Positions 7,771 through 17,282 are shown, counted from the stretch's first letter. The stretch: DNA of 64,000 nt from Paenibacillus sp. JNUCC-31 (GCF_014844075.1 NZ_CP062165.1:6138001-6202000); one strand, 5' to 3'. A program made the numbers and translations. The notes: generated from the sequence alone by a model not told the origin.

Positions 7771-9861
7771 ATGGCGGATGCACTCGTAATCGTGGAGTCG
7801 CCCTCAAAGGCGAAGACGATCGGCAAATATTTAGGCAGCAAGTTCATCGTAAAAGCTTCGATGGGACATGTGCGCGATTTGCCAAAGAGTCAGATCGGCG
7901 TTGAGGTGGAGAATGATTTTAATCCGAAATATATTACGATCCGCGGCAAAGGTTCTATTTTAAAAGAACTAAAGGATGCACGAAAGAAAGTGAAAAAAGT
8001 GTATCTCGCAGCTGACCCGGATCGCGAAGGCGAGGCTATTGCATGGCATTTGGCTCATGCGCTTGAACTGGATGACACAGCAGATTGCCGGGTTGTATTT
8101 AATGAAATTACGAAACAGGCCGTCAAGGATGCGTTCAAAACACCGCGCAAGATTAATATGGATCTGGTAAACGCACAGCAGGCGAGACGTATTCTCGATC
8201 GGCTTGTAGGCTATAAAATAAGTCCATTATTATGGAAGAAAGTCAAAAAAGGTTTGTCTGCGGGTCGTGTTCAGTCCGTAGCCGTCAAAATCATTTTGGA
8301 TCGTGAAAATGAAATTAATGATTTTGAACCAGAAGAGTACTGGAGTATTACAGCCAAACTGACAGCAGACGGAAATCCGTTTGAAGCCAAGTTCCATCAA
8401 CTGAACGGTACCAAAACTGAACTTGGCAGTGAAGCCGAAGTACAGGCCATTTTGAAACAGATCGAGGGTGCTTCGTTTACCGTCAAGGAAGTTAAAGAAA
8501 AAGAACGTAGCCGTAACCCTTCTGCTCCGTTCACCACAAGTTCTTTACAGCAGGAAGCCGCACGTAAATTGAATTTTAGAGCTTCCAAGACGATGTCCGT
8601 TGCCCAACAACTGTATGAAGGGGTAGACCTCGGAAAAGAAGGCACAGTGGGTCTCATTACGTATATGCGTACGGACTCCACACGGATTGCAGCATCAGCA
8701 CAGGAAGAAGCCAAGGAATACATTATAGGCAAGTATGGTGAGCCGTTTGCTCCTGAGACACCTAGAAACTATTCCAAAAAGGCAGCGAACGCTCAGGATG
8801 CGCATGAAGCGATTCGTCCAACTTCCATTTTGCGTGATCCAGATTCGATTAAATCGTTTATGAGTCGTGATCAGTTCAGACTGTATAAACTGGTTTGGGA
8901 ACGTTTTATAGCAAGTCAGATGTCATCTGCGGTGCTGGACACTCTCTCTGTGGACATTGCTGCAGGAGATACAATCTTCCGAGCTGCGGGCTCCAAAGTT
9001 CGTTTTCAGGGTTTCATGAAGGTGTATGTGGAAGGTAATGATGACGGAACAACGGAAGAAGATCGCCTGCTGCCTCCTCTGAAAAGTGGAGACGTGCTGG
9101 AGAATCGGGAGATTGAGCCGAAACAGCACTTTACGCAGCCGCCACCACGTTACACGGAAGCAAGACTTGTTCGTACACTGGAGGAATTGGGTATAGGGCG
9201 TCCAAGTACATATGCGCCTACGCTGGAGACCATTCAAAAGCGCGGATATGTTGCCATTGAAGAGAAAAAATTTATGCCAACCGAACTGGGTGAGTTGGTC
9301 ATCGAGCAGATGGAAGAGTTTTTCCCGGAAATCCTGAATGTGGAGTTCACCGCAAACATGGAAGGTGACCTTGACCATGTGGAGGAAGGTTCTGAGGATT
9401 GGGTTAAAGTACTCGCAGAATTCTACGAATCCTTTGAGAAACGGCTTGAGTTTGCGGAAGAAGAAATGAAAGAAATTGAGATAGAAGATGAAGTTTCGGA
9501 TGAAATATGTGAGAAGTGCGGCAAACCGCTCGTTTATAAACTGGGTCGTTTTGGAAAGTTTCTCGCGTGCTCCGGATTTCCGGATTGTCGGAATACCAAA
9601 CCCATTATCAAGGACATCGGCGTAACTTGTCCGAAGTGTAAAGAAGGTCATGTGGTTGAACGCCGCAGTAAAAAGGGACGTATTTTCTACGGTTGCGACA
9701 AGTATCCTGAATGTGATTTTGTATCATGGGATAAACCTTCAGCGAAACCATGTCCAAGCTGCGGATCGCTAATGATCGAGAAACGAAACAAACAGGGAAC
9801 ACGATTGCAGTGTACTTCATGCGATCATCAGGAGCCGGTGGAAGAACCGGAAGAAGAATGA
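7771..9861 (+). CDS. topA: DNA topoisomerase I (type IA)
   Basis: 696 residues. It relaxes negative supercoils by a single-strand break through a 5'-phosphotyrosine. The N-terminal Toprim domain starts [19 protein letters not shown] and has the [13 protein letters not shown] motif. The active-site segment [13 protein letters not shown] places the catalytic tyrosine at residue 298. Three C-terminal zinc ribbons are visible: CEKCGKP...CSGFPDC, CPKCKEG...CDKYPEC and a final CPSCGS...CTSC pair, ending in an acidic tail. The start follows GAGAGGAG. It sits between dprA and trmFO in the usual Bacillales order. Confidence 0.98.
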   Translation: MADALVIVESPSKAKTIGKYLGSKFIVKASMGHVRDLPKSQIGVEVENDFNPKYITIRGKGSILKELKDARKKVKKVYLAADPDREGEAIAWHLAHALELDDTADCRVVFNEITKQAVKDAFKTPRKINMDLVNAQQARRILDRLVGYKISPLLWKKVKKGLSAGRVQSVAVKIILDRENEINDFEPEEYWSITAKLTADGNPFEAKFHQLNGTKTELGSEAEVQAILKQIEGASFTVKEVKEKERSRNPSAPFTTSSLQQEAARKLNFRASKTMSVAQQLYEGVDLGKEGTVGLITYMRTDSTRIAASAQEEAKEYIIGKYGEPFAPETPRNYSKKAANAQDAHEAIRPTSILRDPDSIKSFMSRDQFRLYKLVWERFIASQMSSAVLDTLSVDIAAGDTIFRAAGSKVRFQGFMKVYVEGNDDGTTEEDRLLPPLKSGDVLENREIEPKQHFTQPPPRYTEARLVRTLEELGIGRPSTYAPTLETIQKRGYVAIEEKKFMPTELGELVIEQMEEFFPEILNVEFTANMEGDLDHVEEGSEDWVKVLAEFYESFEKRLEFAEEEMKEIEIEDEVSDEICEKCGKPLVYKLGRFGKFLACSGFPDCRNTKPIIKDIGVTCPKCKEGHVVERRSKKGRIFYGCDKYPECDFVSWDKPSAKPCPSCGSLMIEKRNKQGTRLQCTSCDHQEPVEEPEEE

Positions 9862-9893
9862 ACGGATTAGCATAATGGGGGTAAACGATTTCG

Positions 9894-11228
9894 ATGAGTG
9901 AACAACAAGTAACAGTTATTGGTGCCGGGCTCGCAGGAACAGAAGCAGCCTGGCAGATTGCAAGTCGCGGCGTGCGTGTAAAATTATATGAGATGAGACC
10001 GGTTGTCAAAACGCCGGCTCACCATACGGATAAATTCGCTGAACTGGTATGCAGCAACTCGCTTCGTGCCAATGGTTTGACGAATGCAGTAGGCGTATTA
10101 AAAGAAGAAATGAGAATGCTTAATTCACTGGTCTTGGGTGCAGCAGATCGTCATGCCGTTCCGGCAGGAGGAGCACTTGCTGTTGACCGGGACGGATTCT
10201 CAGGGGAGATTACATCCACCCTTCATCAGCATCCACTCATTGAAGTGGTCAATGAAGAGCTGACTTCTCTTCCGGAAGACGGTATCGTTGTTGTAGCAAC
10301 CGGTCCATTGACTTCTCCGGCATTGTCGGAGCAGATTAAGGCACTTATGGGTGAGGAATACTTCTACTTCTATGATGCAGCTGCACCGATTATCGAAAAA
10401 GATTCTATTGATATGAATAAGGTTTATCTTGCTTCACGTTATGACAAGGGCGAAGCAGCATACCTGAACTGTCCGATGACAGAAGAGGAATTCGATGTGT
10501 TTTATGAAGCATTGATTACGGCTGAAGTTGCTCAATTGAAAGAATTTGAGAAAGAAATTTACTTTGAAGGCTGTATGCCGATTGAAGTCATGATGAAGCG
10601 TGGCAAACAAACGGCTCTGTTTGGTCCGATGAAACCTGTAGGTCTCGTTAATCCACATACCGGAGAACTTCCGCATGCTGTTGTGCAGCTTAGACAGGAT
10701 AATGCTGCTGGAACGCTGTACAATCTGGTAGGATTCCAGACACATCTGAAATGGGGAGAACAAAAGCGTGTATTTTCTCTGATCCCTGGACTTGAAAACG
10801 CGGAATTCGTTCGTTATGGCGTAATGCACCGTAATACATTTATTAATTCTCCCAAACTTCTCCGTCCAACGTATCAGTTCAAAGAGCGTCCAAACCTATT
10901 CTTTGCAGGTCAGATGACTGGTGTAGAAGGTTACGTAGAATCTGCGGCATCCGGTTTAATCGCTGGCATGAATGCAGCCAAAGCAGCACTGGGTCAGGAA
11001 TTGGTGGTATTGCCGGTGGAGACGACGCTGGGGAGTATGGCGCAGTACATTACAACAGCTGATTTCAAACACTTCCAGCCCATGAATGCAAACTTTGGAT
11101 TGCTGCCGAAGCTGGAAATCAAAATACGTAACAAAAAAGAAAAAAATGAAGCACTTGCCAAGCGTGCACTGGATGGCATTGCCCGTTTTGCTGCAGGAGA
11201 AGGTCTAACCGTTCCAGAACGCGTATAA
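9894..11228 (+). CDS. trmFO: tRNA (uracil-54-C5)-methyltransferase, folate/FAD-dependent
   Basis: 444 residues. TrmFO makes ribothymidine at position 54 of the tRNA T-loop using methylene-tetrahydrofolate and FADH2. The N-terminal FAD-binding motif is [33 protein letters not shown] contains one of the conserved cysteines, and [15 protein letters not shown] a second. [23 protein letters not shown] is the C-terminal dinucleotide-fold signature. It lies 32 bp after topA and 26 bp before hslV. In B. subtilis the recombinase gene codV/xerC would lie between trmFO and hslV; here there is no room for it. Confidence 0.97.
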   Translation: MSEQQVTVIGAGLAGTEAAWQIASRGVRVKLYEMRPVVKTPAHHTDKFAELVCSNSLRANGLTNAVGVLKEEMRMLNSLVLGAADRHAVPAGGALAVDRDGFSGEITSTLHQHPLIEVVNEELTSLPEDGIVVVATGPLTSPALSEQIKALMGEEYFYFYDAAAPIIEKDSIDMNKVYLASRYDKGEAAYLNCPMTEEEFDVFYEALITAEVAQLKEFEKEIYFEGCMPIEVMMKRGKQTALFGPMKPVGLVNPHTGELPHAVVQLRQDNAAGTLYNLVGFQTHLKWGEQKRVFSLIPGLENAEFVRYGVMHRNTFINSPKLLRPTYQFKERPNLFFAGQMTGVEGYVESAASGLIAGMNAAKAALGQELVVLPVETTLGSMAQYITTADFKHFQPMNANFGLLPKLEIKIRNKKEKNEALAKRALDGIARFAAGEGLTVPERV

Positions 11229-11254
11229 ATTATTCGTGGGAGGAGTCTGATAAC

Positions 11255-11797
11255 ATGGATATGTCATTTCATGCTACAACAATCTGTGCAGTTCGTCATA
11301 ATGGCAAGGCAGCGATTGCCGGAGATGGTCAGGTGACCATGGGGCAAAGTGTTGTGATGAAAAATACAGCTAAAAAGGTAAGACGTCTCTATCGTGGTCA
11401 GGTTGTGGCTGGTTTTGCCGGTTCCGTAGCGGATGCGATTACCTTGTTTGAGAAATTTGAAGGCAAACTGGAGGAGCACCATGGTAATCTGCAGCGTGCT
11501 GCTGTAGAACTTGCCAAGGACTGGCGCCAGGATCGGATTTTGCGCAAACTGGAGGCACTTCTGATTGTAATGGATAAAACGGGAATGTTGCTCATTTCTG
11601 GCGGGGGCGAAATTATTGAGCCCGATGATGACGTTATCGCGATTGGATCAGGAGGAAACTTTGCCTTATCCGCTGCACGTGCGTTAAAACGTCATGCGGT
11701 GAATCTGGAAGCGAAAGACATTGCTCGTGAATCACTTCAGATTGCCTCTGAGTTATGTGTCTACACCAACAATAATATTATTGTTGAAGAGTTGTAA
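11255..11797 (+). CDS. hslV: ATP-dependent protease HslUV, peptidase subunit (ClpQ/CodW)
   Basis: 180 residues. This proteasome-beta-like peptidase is capped by the HslU unfoldase. The family core [26 protein letters not shown], the [17 protein letters not shown] helix and [16 protein letters not shown] are intact. The ribosome site GGGAGGAG (11238-11245) favours the ATG at 11255 (9-nt spacing), giving MDMSFHATT. An ATG at 11261 would give MSFHATT, like the Ser-led B. subtilis form, but its spacing is 15 nt. The mature N-terminal nucleophile (Ser or Thr) therefore depends on start choice or processing. hslU follows after 139 bp, which includes a hairpin. Confidence 0.96.
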   Translation: MDMSFHATTICAVRHNGKAAIAGDGQVTMGQSVVMKNTAKKVRRLYRGQVVAGFAGSVADAITLFEKFEGKLEEHHGNLQRAAVELAKDWRQDRILRKLEALLIVMDKTGMLLISGGGEIIEPDDDVIAIGSGGNFALSAARALKRHAVNLEAKDIARESLQIASELCVYTNNNIIVEEL

Positions 11798-11799
11798 GC

Positions 11800-11829
11800 A
11801 AAAGCAATCTCCCGTAATGGGGCCTGAGA
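11800..11829 (+). other. Intergenic hairpin between hslV and hslU
   Basis: AATCTCCC, a short loop, then GGGGCCTGAGATT form a stem after the hslV stop without a strong U-tract. A second small stem (CTCCA...TGGAG) follows. It is possibly an mRNA-processing or partial-attenuation site. Confidence 0.35.
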
Positions 11830-11936
11830 TTCCTTCAGCTCCAGTTCATTCGTGGAGATTCTTTGTCCTTGTAGGTAAGCCTTTATAAAGTGGTATCTCT
11901 AAAACAAAGTTCGCATATTGGTAGGAGGGAAGCTAT

Positions 11937-13337
11937 ATGCATACTCAAGCGTTAACGCCCAGACAAATCGTTGCAGAGCTTGATAAATACATTGTAGGTC
12001 AAAAACAGGCTAAAAAATCGGTAGCAGTTGCTCTTCGCAATCGTTACCGCCGCAGCCTTTTGCCTGAACATACCCAAGATGATATTGTACCTAAAAATAT
12101 CCTAATGATTGGACCTACTGGTGTTGGTAAAACAGAGATTGCACGCCGCCTGGCCAAGTTGGTTGGAGCTCCATTCGTAAAAGTAGAGGCTACGAAGTTC
12201 ACAGAAGTGGGTTATGTTGGCCGTGACGTGGAATCGATGATTCGTGATTTGATTGAAACATCGCTGCGGATGGTCAAGCTGGAACGTACAGAAAAGGTCA
12301 AGGACAAAGCGGAAGAAGCTGCCAATGAACGGATCGTACATATTTTGGTCCCTTCACAATCCAAATCCAAAAATCAACGGAATCCGTTTGAAATGATTTT
12401 TGGAAATAATGGCAACACTACGCCAGAAACCGATGAGCAAGAACCGGATACGGGAGTAGCTGAGCGGCGGCGCAAAATCAAATTCGACCTGTTATCTGGT
12501 AAATTGGAAGATGACGTGATCGAAATTGATGTGGAAGATACGACGCCAAACATGATGGACATGTTCGCTGGTCAAGGGAATGACCAGATGGGGATGAACA
12601 TGCAGGAGATGTTTGGCAGTTTATTGCCTCGTCGTACCAAAAAACGCAAGCTGGCGATTAAGGAAGCTCGCAAGGTATTGATTCAGGAAGAAGCTGGAAA
12701 GTTAATCGATATGGATGATGTTACGCAGGAGTCCATCCGCCGGGCGGAACAGACAGGTATCATATTCATTGATGAAATTGATAAAGTAGCCAGTCAGGGA
12801 CGCGGTAGTGGCCCCGATGTATCACGGGAAGGGGTTCAACGTGACATTCTGCCTATCGTAGAAGGCTCTACGGTAATGACGAAGTATGGTCCTGTCAAAA
12901 CGGATTACATCCTGTTTATGGCAGCCGGTGCTTTTCATGTAGCAAAACCCTCGGATCTCATTCCAGAGCTTCAGGGGCGTTTCCCAATCCGTGTAGAACT
13001 GAACAGCCTGACGCTTGATGAATTTGTTTCGATCCTCACGGAACCTAAAAATGCTTTAACCAAGCAGTATGTGGATTTGCTGCGTACTGAGAATATTGAG
13101 ATTGAATTCTCGGATGATGCTATTCGTGAGATTGCCAAGCTCGCTGAGTCAGTGAACCAGAATACCGAAAATATCGGTGCACGTCGCCTGCATACTATTC
13201 TGGAGAAACTTCTTGAGGATTTATCCTTTGAGGCACCAGAGCTAACGCTGGAGCGCATGGTAATCACTCCGGAATATGTACGTGAGAAATTGAATGATAT
13301 TGCACTCGATCGGGATCTAAGTCAATATATTTTGTAA
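11937..13337 (+). CDS. hslU: ATP-dependent protease HslUV, ATPase subunit (ClpY/CodX)
   Basis: 466 residues. This AAA+ unfoldase feeds substrates to HslV. It starts with [23 protein letters not shown]. Walker [10 protein letters not shown] is at residues 59-67, and the [15 protein letters not shown] pore loop follows. An insertion (I) domain spans roughly residues 110-240 and includes low-complexity [10 protein letters not shown]. Walker B is FIDEIDKVA, with sensor and arginine-finger region [12 protein letters not shown]. The start follows TAGGAGGGA. In Bacillus codY comes next; here 986 bp without a long gene separate hslU from flgB. Confidence 0.97.
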   Translation: MHTQALTPRQIVAELDKYIVGQKQAKKSVAVALRNRYRRSLLPEHTQDDIVPKNILMIGPTGVGKTEIARRLAKLVGAPFVKVEATKFTEVGYVGRDVESMIRDLIETSLRMVKLERTEKVKDKAEEAANERIVHILVPSQSKSKNQRNPFEMIFGNNGNTTPETDEQEPDTGVAERRRKIKFDLLSGKLEDDVIEIDVEDTTPNMMDMFAGQGNDQMGMNMQEMFGSLLPRRTKKRKLAIKEARKVLIQEEAGKLIDMDDVTQESIRRAEQTGIIFIDEIDKVASQGRGSGPDVSREGVQRDILPIVEGSTVMTKYGPVKTDYILFMAAGAFHVAKPSDLIPELQGRFPIRVELNSLTLDEFVSILTEPKNALTKQYVDLLRTENIEIEFSDDAIREIAKLAESVNQNTENIGARRLHTILEKLLEDLSFEAPELTLERMVITPEYVREKLNDIALDRDLSQYIL

Positions 13338-13380
13338 CTAACGATTATTGTTCTATTGAAGGCAACGTTGAAGTGTGAAG

Positions 13381-13482
13381 AACGGTATACAACGGATGGA
13401 TGAAGATTTTGCAATTACACAGGTAAGGATATTTGATCCTCATTTTTGTGGAATTGGCTTCATCCATTCAATGTATACCGTT
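13381..13482. repeat. 102-nt imperfect inverted repeat / long hairpin
   Basis: The outer 11 bp are perfect (AACGGTATACA at 13381-13391 with TGTATACCGTT at 13472-13482). A further 9-bp perfect block pairs TGGATGAAG with CTTCATCCA, and the centre closes with AGGAT/ATCCT around ATTTG. On the + strand it is followed by TTATTTTTG. It may act as an oversized terminator of hslVU, be a structured RNA, or be a MITE-like remnant. No second copy was noticed in the window. Confidence 0.65.
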
Positions 13483-13710
13483 TATTTTTGCTGTGATCTA
13501 ATATAATTTTGCCATATAACCGATAAAAGAGATGAAGTCGGCATGAGAGATGAGATGATCTAGGACTTGCGCCATATATATAGTTTATTTCAAACAGAAG
13601 GCATCCAAGACAAGGGATATTTTGAACATTCTAAAAATTCCAATAAAAGGATTTTTATTTTCCAAGTCTGGTCATCGGTTTAATCAGCAAGGAGAGAGGA
13701 ACTTGCATAA

Positions 13711-13797
13711 ATGCGCAAAATGAATGAGAGCGAATTATGGGGACGACAAATTTTTTTTGTGTTTTTAAAATCAACTTTACAAAGTTATAAATGTTAA
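13711..13797 (+). CDS. Possible 28-residue peptide
   Basis: ATG at 13711 is preceded by AAGGAGAGAGG (from 13690), about 11 nt upstream. The reading frame runs 28 codons to TAA at 13795-13797. The middle is hydrophobic (QIFFVFLKS) between charged ends. No family is recognised. The ribosome site is the main support, and the T-rich base composition could produce such a frame by chance. Confidence 0.25.
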   Translation: MRKMNESELWGRQIFFVFLKSTLQSYKC

Positions 13798-14108
13798 GAA
13801 AGTGTTGCTTATAATTGGTGGATACTAGTAATATAAGATACGTTTTTTGTCAATTATTAAATTAACAGTGTGGAATAATAATAAATTATTTTAGTTCAAA
13901 ACCTTATTCTTACGGTAAAAATTTCTAACAGGAACCAACATGAAAATTCTGGAATCTTCAACGAACCACTGATTAAAAACGCGATATGCATCAGAAACAG
14001 GCTTTATAAATTTTAAGAATGTTTTAGCAAATATTAGAGCAGTGTAAGCTTCCATTTGTTTTGGGCCTCAACATTTACGAAAAAATTCATAATTTGCAGA
14101 AAATACAC

Positions 14109-14145
14109 AAAAAGCCCCGTCTTTCAGAAAAGATAGGGCTTTTTT
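14109..14145 (+). terminator. Intrinsic terminator with no recognisable gene upstream
   Basis: AAAAGCCCCGTCTT, loop, AAGATAGGGCTTTTTTC: strong stem with A- and T-runs. It lies about 770 bp after hslU and after a region lacking a long ORF, so it either ends an unrecognised small transcript or insulates the flagellar operon. Confidence 0.85.
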
Positions 14146-14243
14146 CTTATTGTAATATATCCCAATCTCGAAGAAACTTATGTTATACGACAACATCAGA
14201 GTTAATTCTACTTAAGTCCTAGAAAAACGTGTAAAAGCGAATG

Positions 14244-14257
14244 TTTTTGTCGAAAAA
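14244..14257 (+). promoter_or_regulatory. Spo0A-binding box upstream of flgB
   Basis: The 14 bases TTTTTGTCGAAAAA contain the Spo0A core TGTCGAA with its preferred T-rich left and A-rich right flanks. The site is 66 bp before the flgB start and after a terminator, so it sits in the regulatory region of the whole flagellar operon. The match is seen; control by phosphorylated Spo0A is inferred. Confidence 0.6.
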
Positions 14258-14273
14258 GCATAAGCAACTTGAA

Positions 14274-14296
14274 GGAAAAAGGTTGAATCTTTTTCC
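14274..14296 (+). other. 8-bp perfect hairpin in the flgB leader
   Basis: GGAAAAAG (14274-14281) and CTTTTTCC (14289-14296) flank a 7-nt loop. It ends about 12 nt before the AGGAGAGGAGGG ribosome site of flgB. Confidence 0.45.
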
Positions 14297-14323
14297 ATAA
14301 TTTCTAAGGAGAGGAGGGAAAAT

Positions 14324-14731
14324 ATGAATCTTTTGAATGATATTAGTTTCCAAAGGTTACAAGGTGCACTCGATGCCTCCAACATCAGACAACGAACGAT
14401 TGCTGACAACATCGCGAATGCCGACACCCCGTATTTCAAGCGTTCGGACGTTTCTTTCGAAGAAATACTACAGGATCAAATGAATGGAGATATGCCTGCT
14501 CTTAAAGGGAAAGTAACGGATTCAAGGCATTTTGTCATAGGTCCTTCCTCTTCCGTACCGACACCTGTAGTCAATATGGATCAGTCGACTTCCATGAATA
14601 ACAACCAGAATAACGTCGATGTAGACAAGGAAATGAGTCTTCTGGCCGAGAACCAGTTGCGTTACAACGCTTATATCCAGCAAGTGAATGAACAGATCAA
14701 AATGATGCGTGTTGGAGTCGAAGGGAGATAG
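14324..14731 (+). CDS. flgB: Flagellar proximal rod protein FlgB
   Basis: 135 residues, first gene of the flagellar operon. FlgB forms part of the proximal rod of the basal body. The N-terminus carries the rod/hook signature RTIADNIANADTPYFKRSDVSFEEIL. The C-terminus has the helix NVDVDKEMSLLAENQLRYNAYIQQVN that packs in the coiled-coil core. There is no signal peptide, as expected for a substrate of the flagellar type III export system. A strong AGGAGAGGAGGG ribosome site precedes the ATG. flgC starts 5 bp after the stop. Confidence 0.97.
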   Translation: MNLLNDISFQRLQGALDASNIRQRTIADNIANADTPYFKRSDVSFEEILQDQMNGDMPALKGKVTDSRHFVIGPSSSVPTPVVNMDQSTSMNNNQNNVDVDKEMSLLAENQLRYNAYIQQVNEQIKMMRVGVEGR

Positions 14732-14736
14732 CTTAG

Positions 14737-15189
14737 GTGAACATCAGTAACAGTTTTAATATCAGTGCATCGGCTCTGACAGCTCAGCGCTTGCGAATGG
14801 ACGTTATATCTTCCAACATCGCCAATGCAGAGACGACACGCGCAAGCGTATCCAATGGTGAAGCAGTCCCTTATAAGCGAAAGATGGTCGTACTTGAACC
14901 AAATAAGACTTCGTTCAACAGCTTGCTGCAAAATCAGATGAGAAATAATAGTTCCGGTGATGGGGTTAGAGTAACAGAGATTCGTGAAGATCAATCGCCT
15001 TTGAAACCTGTCTATGACCCTTCTCATCCGGATGCCAACGCTGAGGGGTATGTGTACATGCCTAACGTGGACATTGCAAAAGAGATGGTAGATATGATCT
15101 CGGCATCACGTTCATATGAGGCAAACGTCACAGCCTTAAATTCAACCAAGGCCATGATATCAAAAGCACTGGAGATTGGAAGGGCTTAG
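14737..15189 (+). CDS. flgC: Flagellar proximal rod protein FlgC
   Basis: 150 residues. Rod protein stacked with FlgB, FlgF and FlgG. The N-terminus NISASALTAQRLRMDVISSNIANAETT is the family signature, and the C-terminal helix has VDIAKEMVDMISASRSYEANVTALNSTK. It starts with GTG at 14737, 5 bp after flgB, with a ribosome site (GGGAG) inside the flgB stop region. A 59-bp gap precedes fliE. Confidence 0.96.
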   Translation: MNISNSFNISASALTAQRLRMDVISSNIANAETTRASVSNGEAVPYKRKMVVLEPNKTSFNSLLQNQMRNNSSGDGVRVTEIREDQSPLKPVYDPSHPDANAEGYVYMPNVDIAKEMVDMISASRSYEANVTALNSTKAMISKALEIGRA

Positions 15190-15248
15190 TTAACAGTTTA
15201 AGGATGGTCCATAAAACCGAAGTACAGAGATGAATGGGAGGGACATTA

Positions 15249-15560
15249 ATGATTCAGAACAACATGTTTAACACACAGGCGATTCAACCGCTTCAGATGC
15301 AAAGTACGGCACAAAGTAAGCCATCCACACCAGCCGAAACCATTCAGAGCTTCGGTACATACCTACAGAATGCGCTCGGGTCTGTAGCTGCACAGGAGTC
15401 CCAAGCGCATGAAATGTCAAACCAATTCATGCTCGGAAAAGTGAACGTTGATCAGGTGATGATCGCTTCAGAACAGGCTCTGCTGAGTCTTCAACTTACG
15501 TCTCAAGTCCGAAACAAAGTGGTCGAAGCATATCAAGAGATTATGCGTACGCAATTATAA
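15249..15560 (+). CDS. fliE: Flagellar hook-basal body adaptor FliE
   Basis: 103 residues. FliE joins the rod to the FliF MS ring and is among the first exported components. The C-terminal half is typical (EMSNQFMLGKVNVDQVMIASEQALLSLQLTSQVRNKVVEAYQEIMRTQL-type helices; the segment is read directly from the sequence in short blocks). The ATG at 15234 overlaps the ribosome site GGGAGG (15236-15241), so the ATG at 15249 (MIQNNMFN) is taken as the start. The 138-bp gap to fliF contains a small hairpin (AGCAGC/GCTGCT). Confidence 0.94.
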   Translation: MIQNNMFNTQAIQPLQMQSTAQSKPSTPAETIQSFGTYLQNALGSVAAQESQAHEMSNQFMLGKVNVDQVMIASEQALLSLQLTSQVRNKVVEAYQEIMRTQL

Positions 15561-15698
15561 AAACGGCATACTTGCGCTTCGACAACAGCGCTGATCATTA
15601 CAACAAGCAGCTGCATGCTGCTCCTGTCTTTAATCTTTTAGAACCTATAGTGATTAAAAACAGGACAGACTAAGCTAAGTTTCGGATGGGGTGACAGA

Positions 15699-17282
15699 GT
15701 GAATGAGAGAATTGCCCAGTACAGGGACAAGGTATCCCAGTATTGGAATAGTTTTAGCAAAAAGCAAAAAGTATTATTTATTTCAACCTTTCTGTTTTTA
15801 ATTTTGGCGGCAGTCGTACTGACCATGCAATTGTCCAAGACAGAATATGAAGTTGCGTTTACGGATTTGAATGCAAGTGATTCTGCAGGCGTCATTAATT
15901 ACCTGGATTCATCAAGTATTCCGTACAAATTAAGTGCAGATGGCAAGACCATATCCGTACCAAGCACGGATGTTGCGATTGCAAAAGTGAACATCGGGTC
16001 CCAAGGGATTATTCAGAATGGTTCATTAGGATATAAGTCATTCGAGGAATCATCATCACCCATTGGTATGACGGACAAAGAGTTTGATGTGAAGTATAAC
16101 AACGCATTGAACGGAGAAGTGGAGCAATTGCTTCAACGGATGCAAGGTATACAAGATGCAAAAGTACTGGTCAATATGCCCAAAGATAATATCTTTGCTG
16201 GTTTGGAAGAACAGGATAAAGCGTCAGCATCGGTGGCTCTCCAATTTAAACCCGGTTATCACCCAAATCAGGCAGCAGTAGATGGCTACTTTAATTTGGT
16301 TAAAACCGCTATTCCGAATCTACCCATTGAGAATATCACGATCACTAACACGGATGAAGCGGAACTGATTCCAACAGCACGTGGTGGTAGTGGTGGATTA
16401 TCTACTGAAGTACAGGAAAACATGGCTTTGCAGAAAAAATTTGAAAATGATGTTCGGAATAACGTGAAACAATTTCTTTCCCAGATTGTAGGTGAGGATA
16501 AAGTCAACGTTCTTGTGGCTTCCAAGCTGAATTTTGATAAAGAAACTCGGAAAGAAAATCTGGTTACACCGGTCGATGTAGACAATATGAAAGGCATCGA
16601 AATCAGTGTACAGGAGATTCAAAAAAGTTACACGGGGGCTAGTAATCCAACAGGCGGTGTTGCGGGTACCGGCCAACAGGATGTTCCGGGTTATCCATCA
16701 TCGGATACATCAGGCAATGCGAACTCGGAAGAATCATCAAGCACCATCAATTATGAGGTTAATCGAATCGCTAAGGATATTATATCCAGTCCATATACTG
16801 TAAAAGACTTAACCATAAATGTCGCGGTTGAACCACCTGAAGGACAAAATGAATTGGCACAACCGGTCAAGGATGCTATTGAGAATATACTGGTCAATAT
16901 CGTTCGGGCTTCGTTGGCCGACTCTGGCACTGTAATAAGTGACGCTGATTTGACCAAAAAAGTTTCTGTATTATCACAGGGCTTCCAGACTGCTGCGACA
17001 GCAAATACAGGCTTCCAGCTTTCCACAGGAATGATGTGGGGTGCAGGCGCACTGGTGGCAGCTTTGATTGCTGCGGTTGTTATTTTGTTAGTACGTCGTC
17101 GCCGCAAACAGAACGAAATAGAGGAAGAGGAGATTCCTCTACCAGTAGCAACAGAGTTTCCGTCCATTACGTTGGACAGTGTAACGAACGAAAGTCAAGT
17201 GCGCAAACAATTGGAGAGTTTGGCCAAGAAAAAGCCAGACGAATTCGTCAATCTGCTGCGTACATGGCTGGCTGACGAATAG
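15699..17282 (+). CDS. fliF: Flagellar MS-ring protein FliF
   Basis: 527 residues. FliF builds the MS ring in the membrane around which motor and export gate assemble. There is one membrane segment near residues 25-45 (VLFISTFLFLILAAVVLTMQ) and a second near 445-466, followed by an RRRRK cluster. Between them lie the ring-building (YscJ/FliF) domains and a Ser/Gly-rich region (GGVAGTGQQDVPGYPSSDTS). The acidic C-terminal tail is the FliG-binding part. It starts with GTG at 15699 after GGATGGGGTGA. fliG begins 11 bp after its stop. Confidence 0.97.
   Translation: MNERIAQYRDKVSQYWNSFSKKQKVLFISTFLFLILAAVVLTMQLSKTEYEVAFTDLNASDSAGVINYLDSSSIPYKLSADGKTISVPSTDVAIAKVNIGSQGIIQNGSLGYKSFEESSSPIGMTDKEFDVKYNNALNGEVEQLLQRMQGIQDAKVLVNMPKDNIFAGLEEQDKASASVALQFKPGYHPNQAAVDGYFNLVKTAIPNLPIENITITNTDEAELIPTARGGSGGLSTEVQENMALQKKFENDVRNNVKQFLSQIVGEDKVNVLVASKLNFDKETRKENLVTPVDVDNMKGIEISVQEIQKSYTGASNPTGGVAGTGQQDVPGYPSSDTSGNANSEESSSTINYEVNRIAKDIISSPYTVKDLTINVAVEPPEGQNELAQPVKDAIENILVNIVRASLADSGTVISDADLTKKVSVLSQGFQTAATANTGFQLSTGMMWGAGALVAALIAAVVILLVRRRRKQNEIEEEEIPLPVATEFPSITLDSVTNESQVRKQLESLAKKKPDEFVNLLRTWLADE

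Larger units (their letters stand above)
13338..14323. other. 986-bp region without a long gene between hslU and flgB
   Basis: Very AT-rich. In order it holds a 102-nt imperfect hairpin (13381-13482), a possible 28-codon ORF with a good ribosome site (13711-13797), a possible -10 box TATAAT at 13810-13815, an intrinsic terminator (14109-14145), a near-perfect Spo0A box (14244-14257) and an 8-bp hairpin (14274-14296) before the flgB ribosome site. In B. subtilis codY occupies this position. No trace of a codY-like reading frame was seen. Confidence 0.7.

Noticed and set aside
8923-9651. 242-codon minus-strand frame opposite topA
   Set aside because: Antisense shadow of topA, with no motif.
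14230-14260. Sigma-D-type promoter upstream of flgB
   Set aside because: A TAAA is followed at roughly the right distance by TCGAAAA, but this does not match the sigma-D -10 consensus (GCCGATAT) well enough.
15575-15585. Spo0A core (reverse) TTCGACA between fliE and fliF
   Set aside because: Only the 7-base core matches; no flanking agreement and no promoter nearby.
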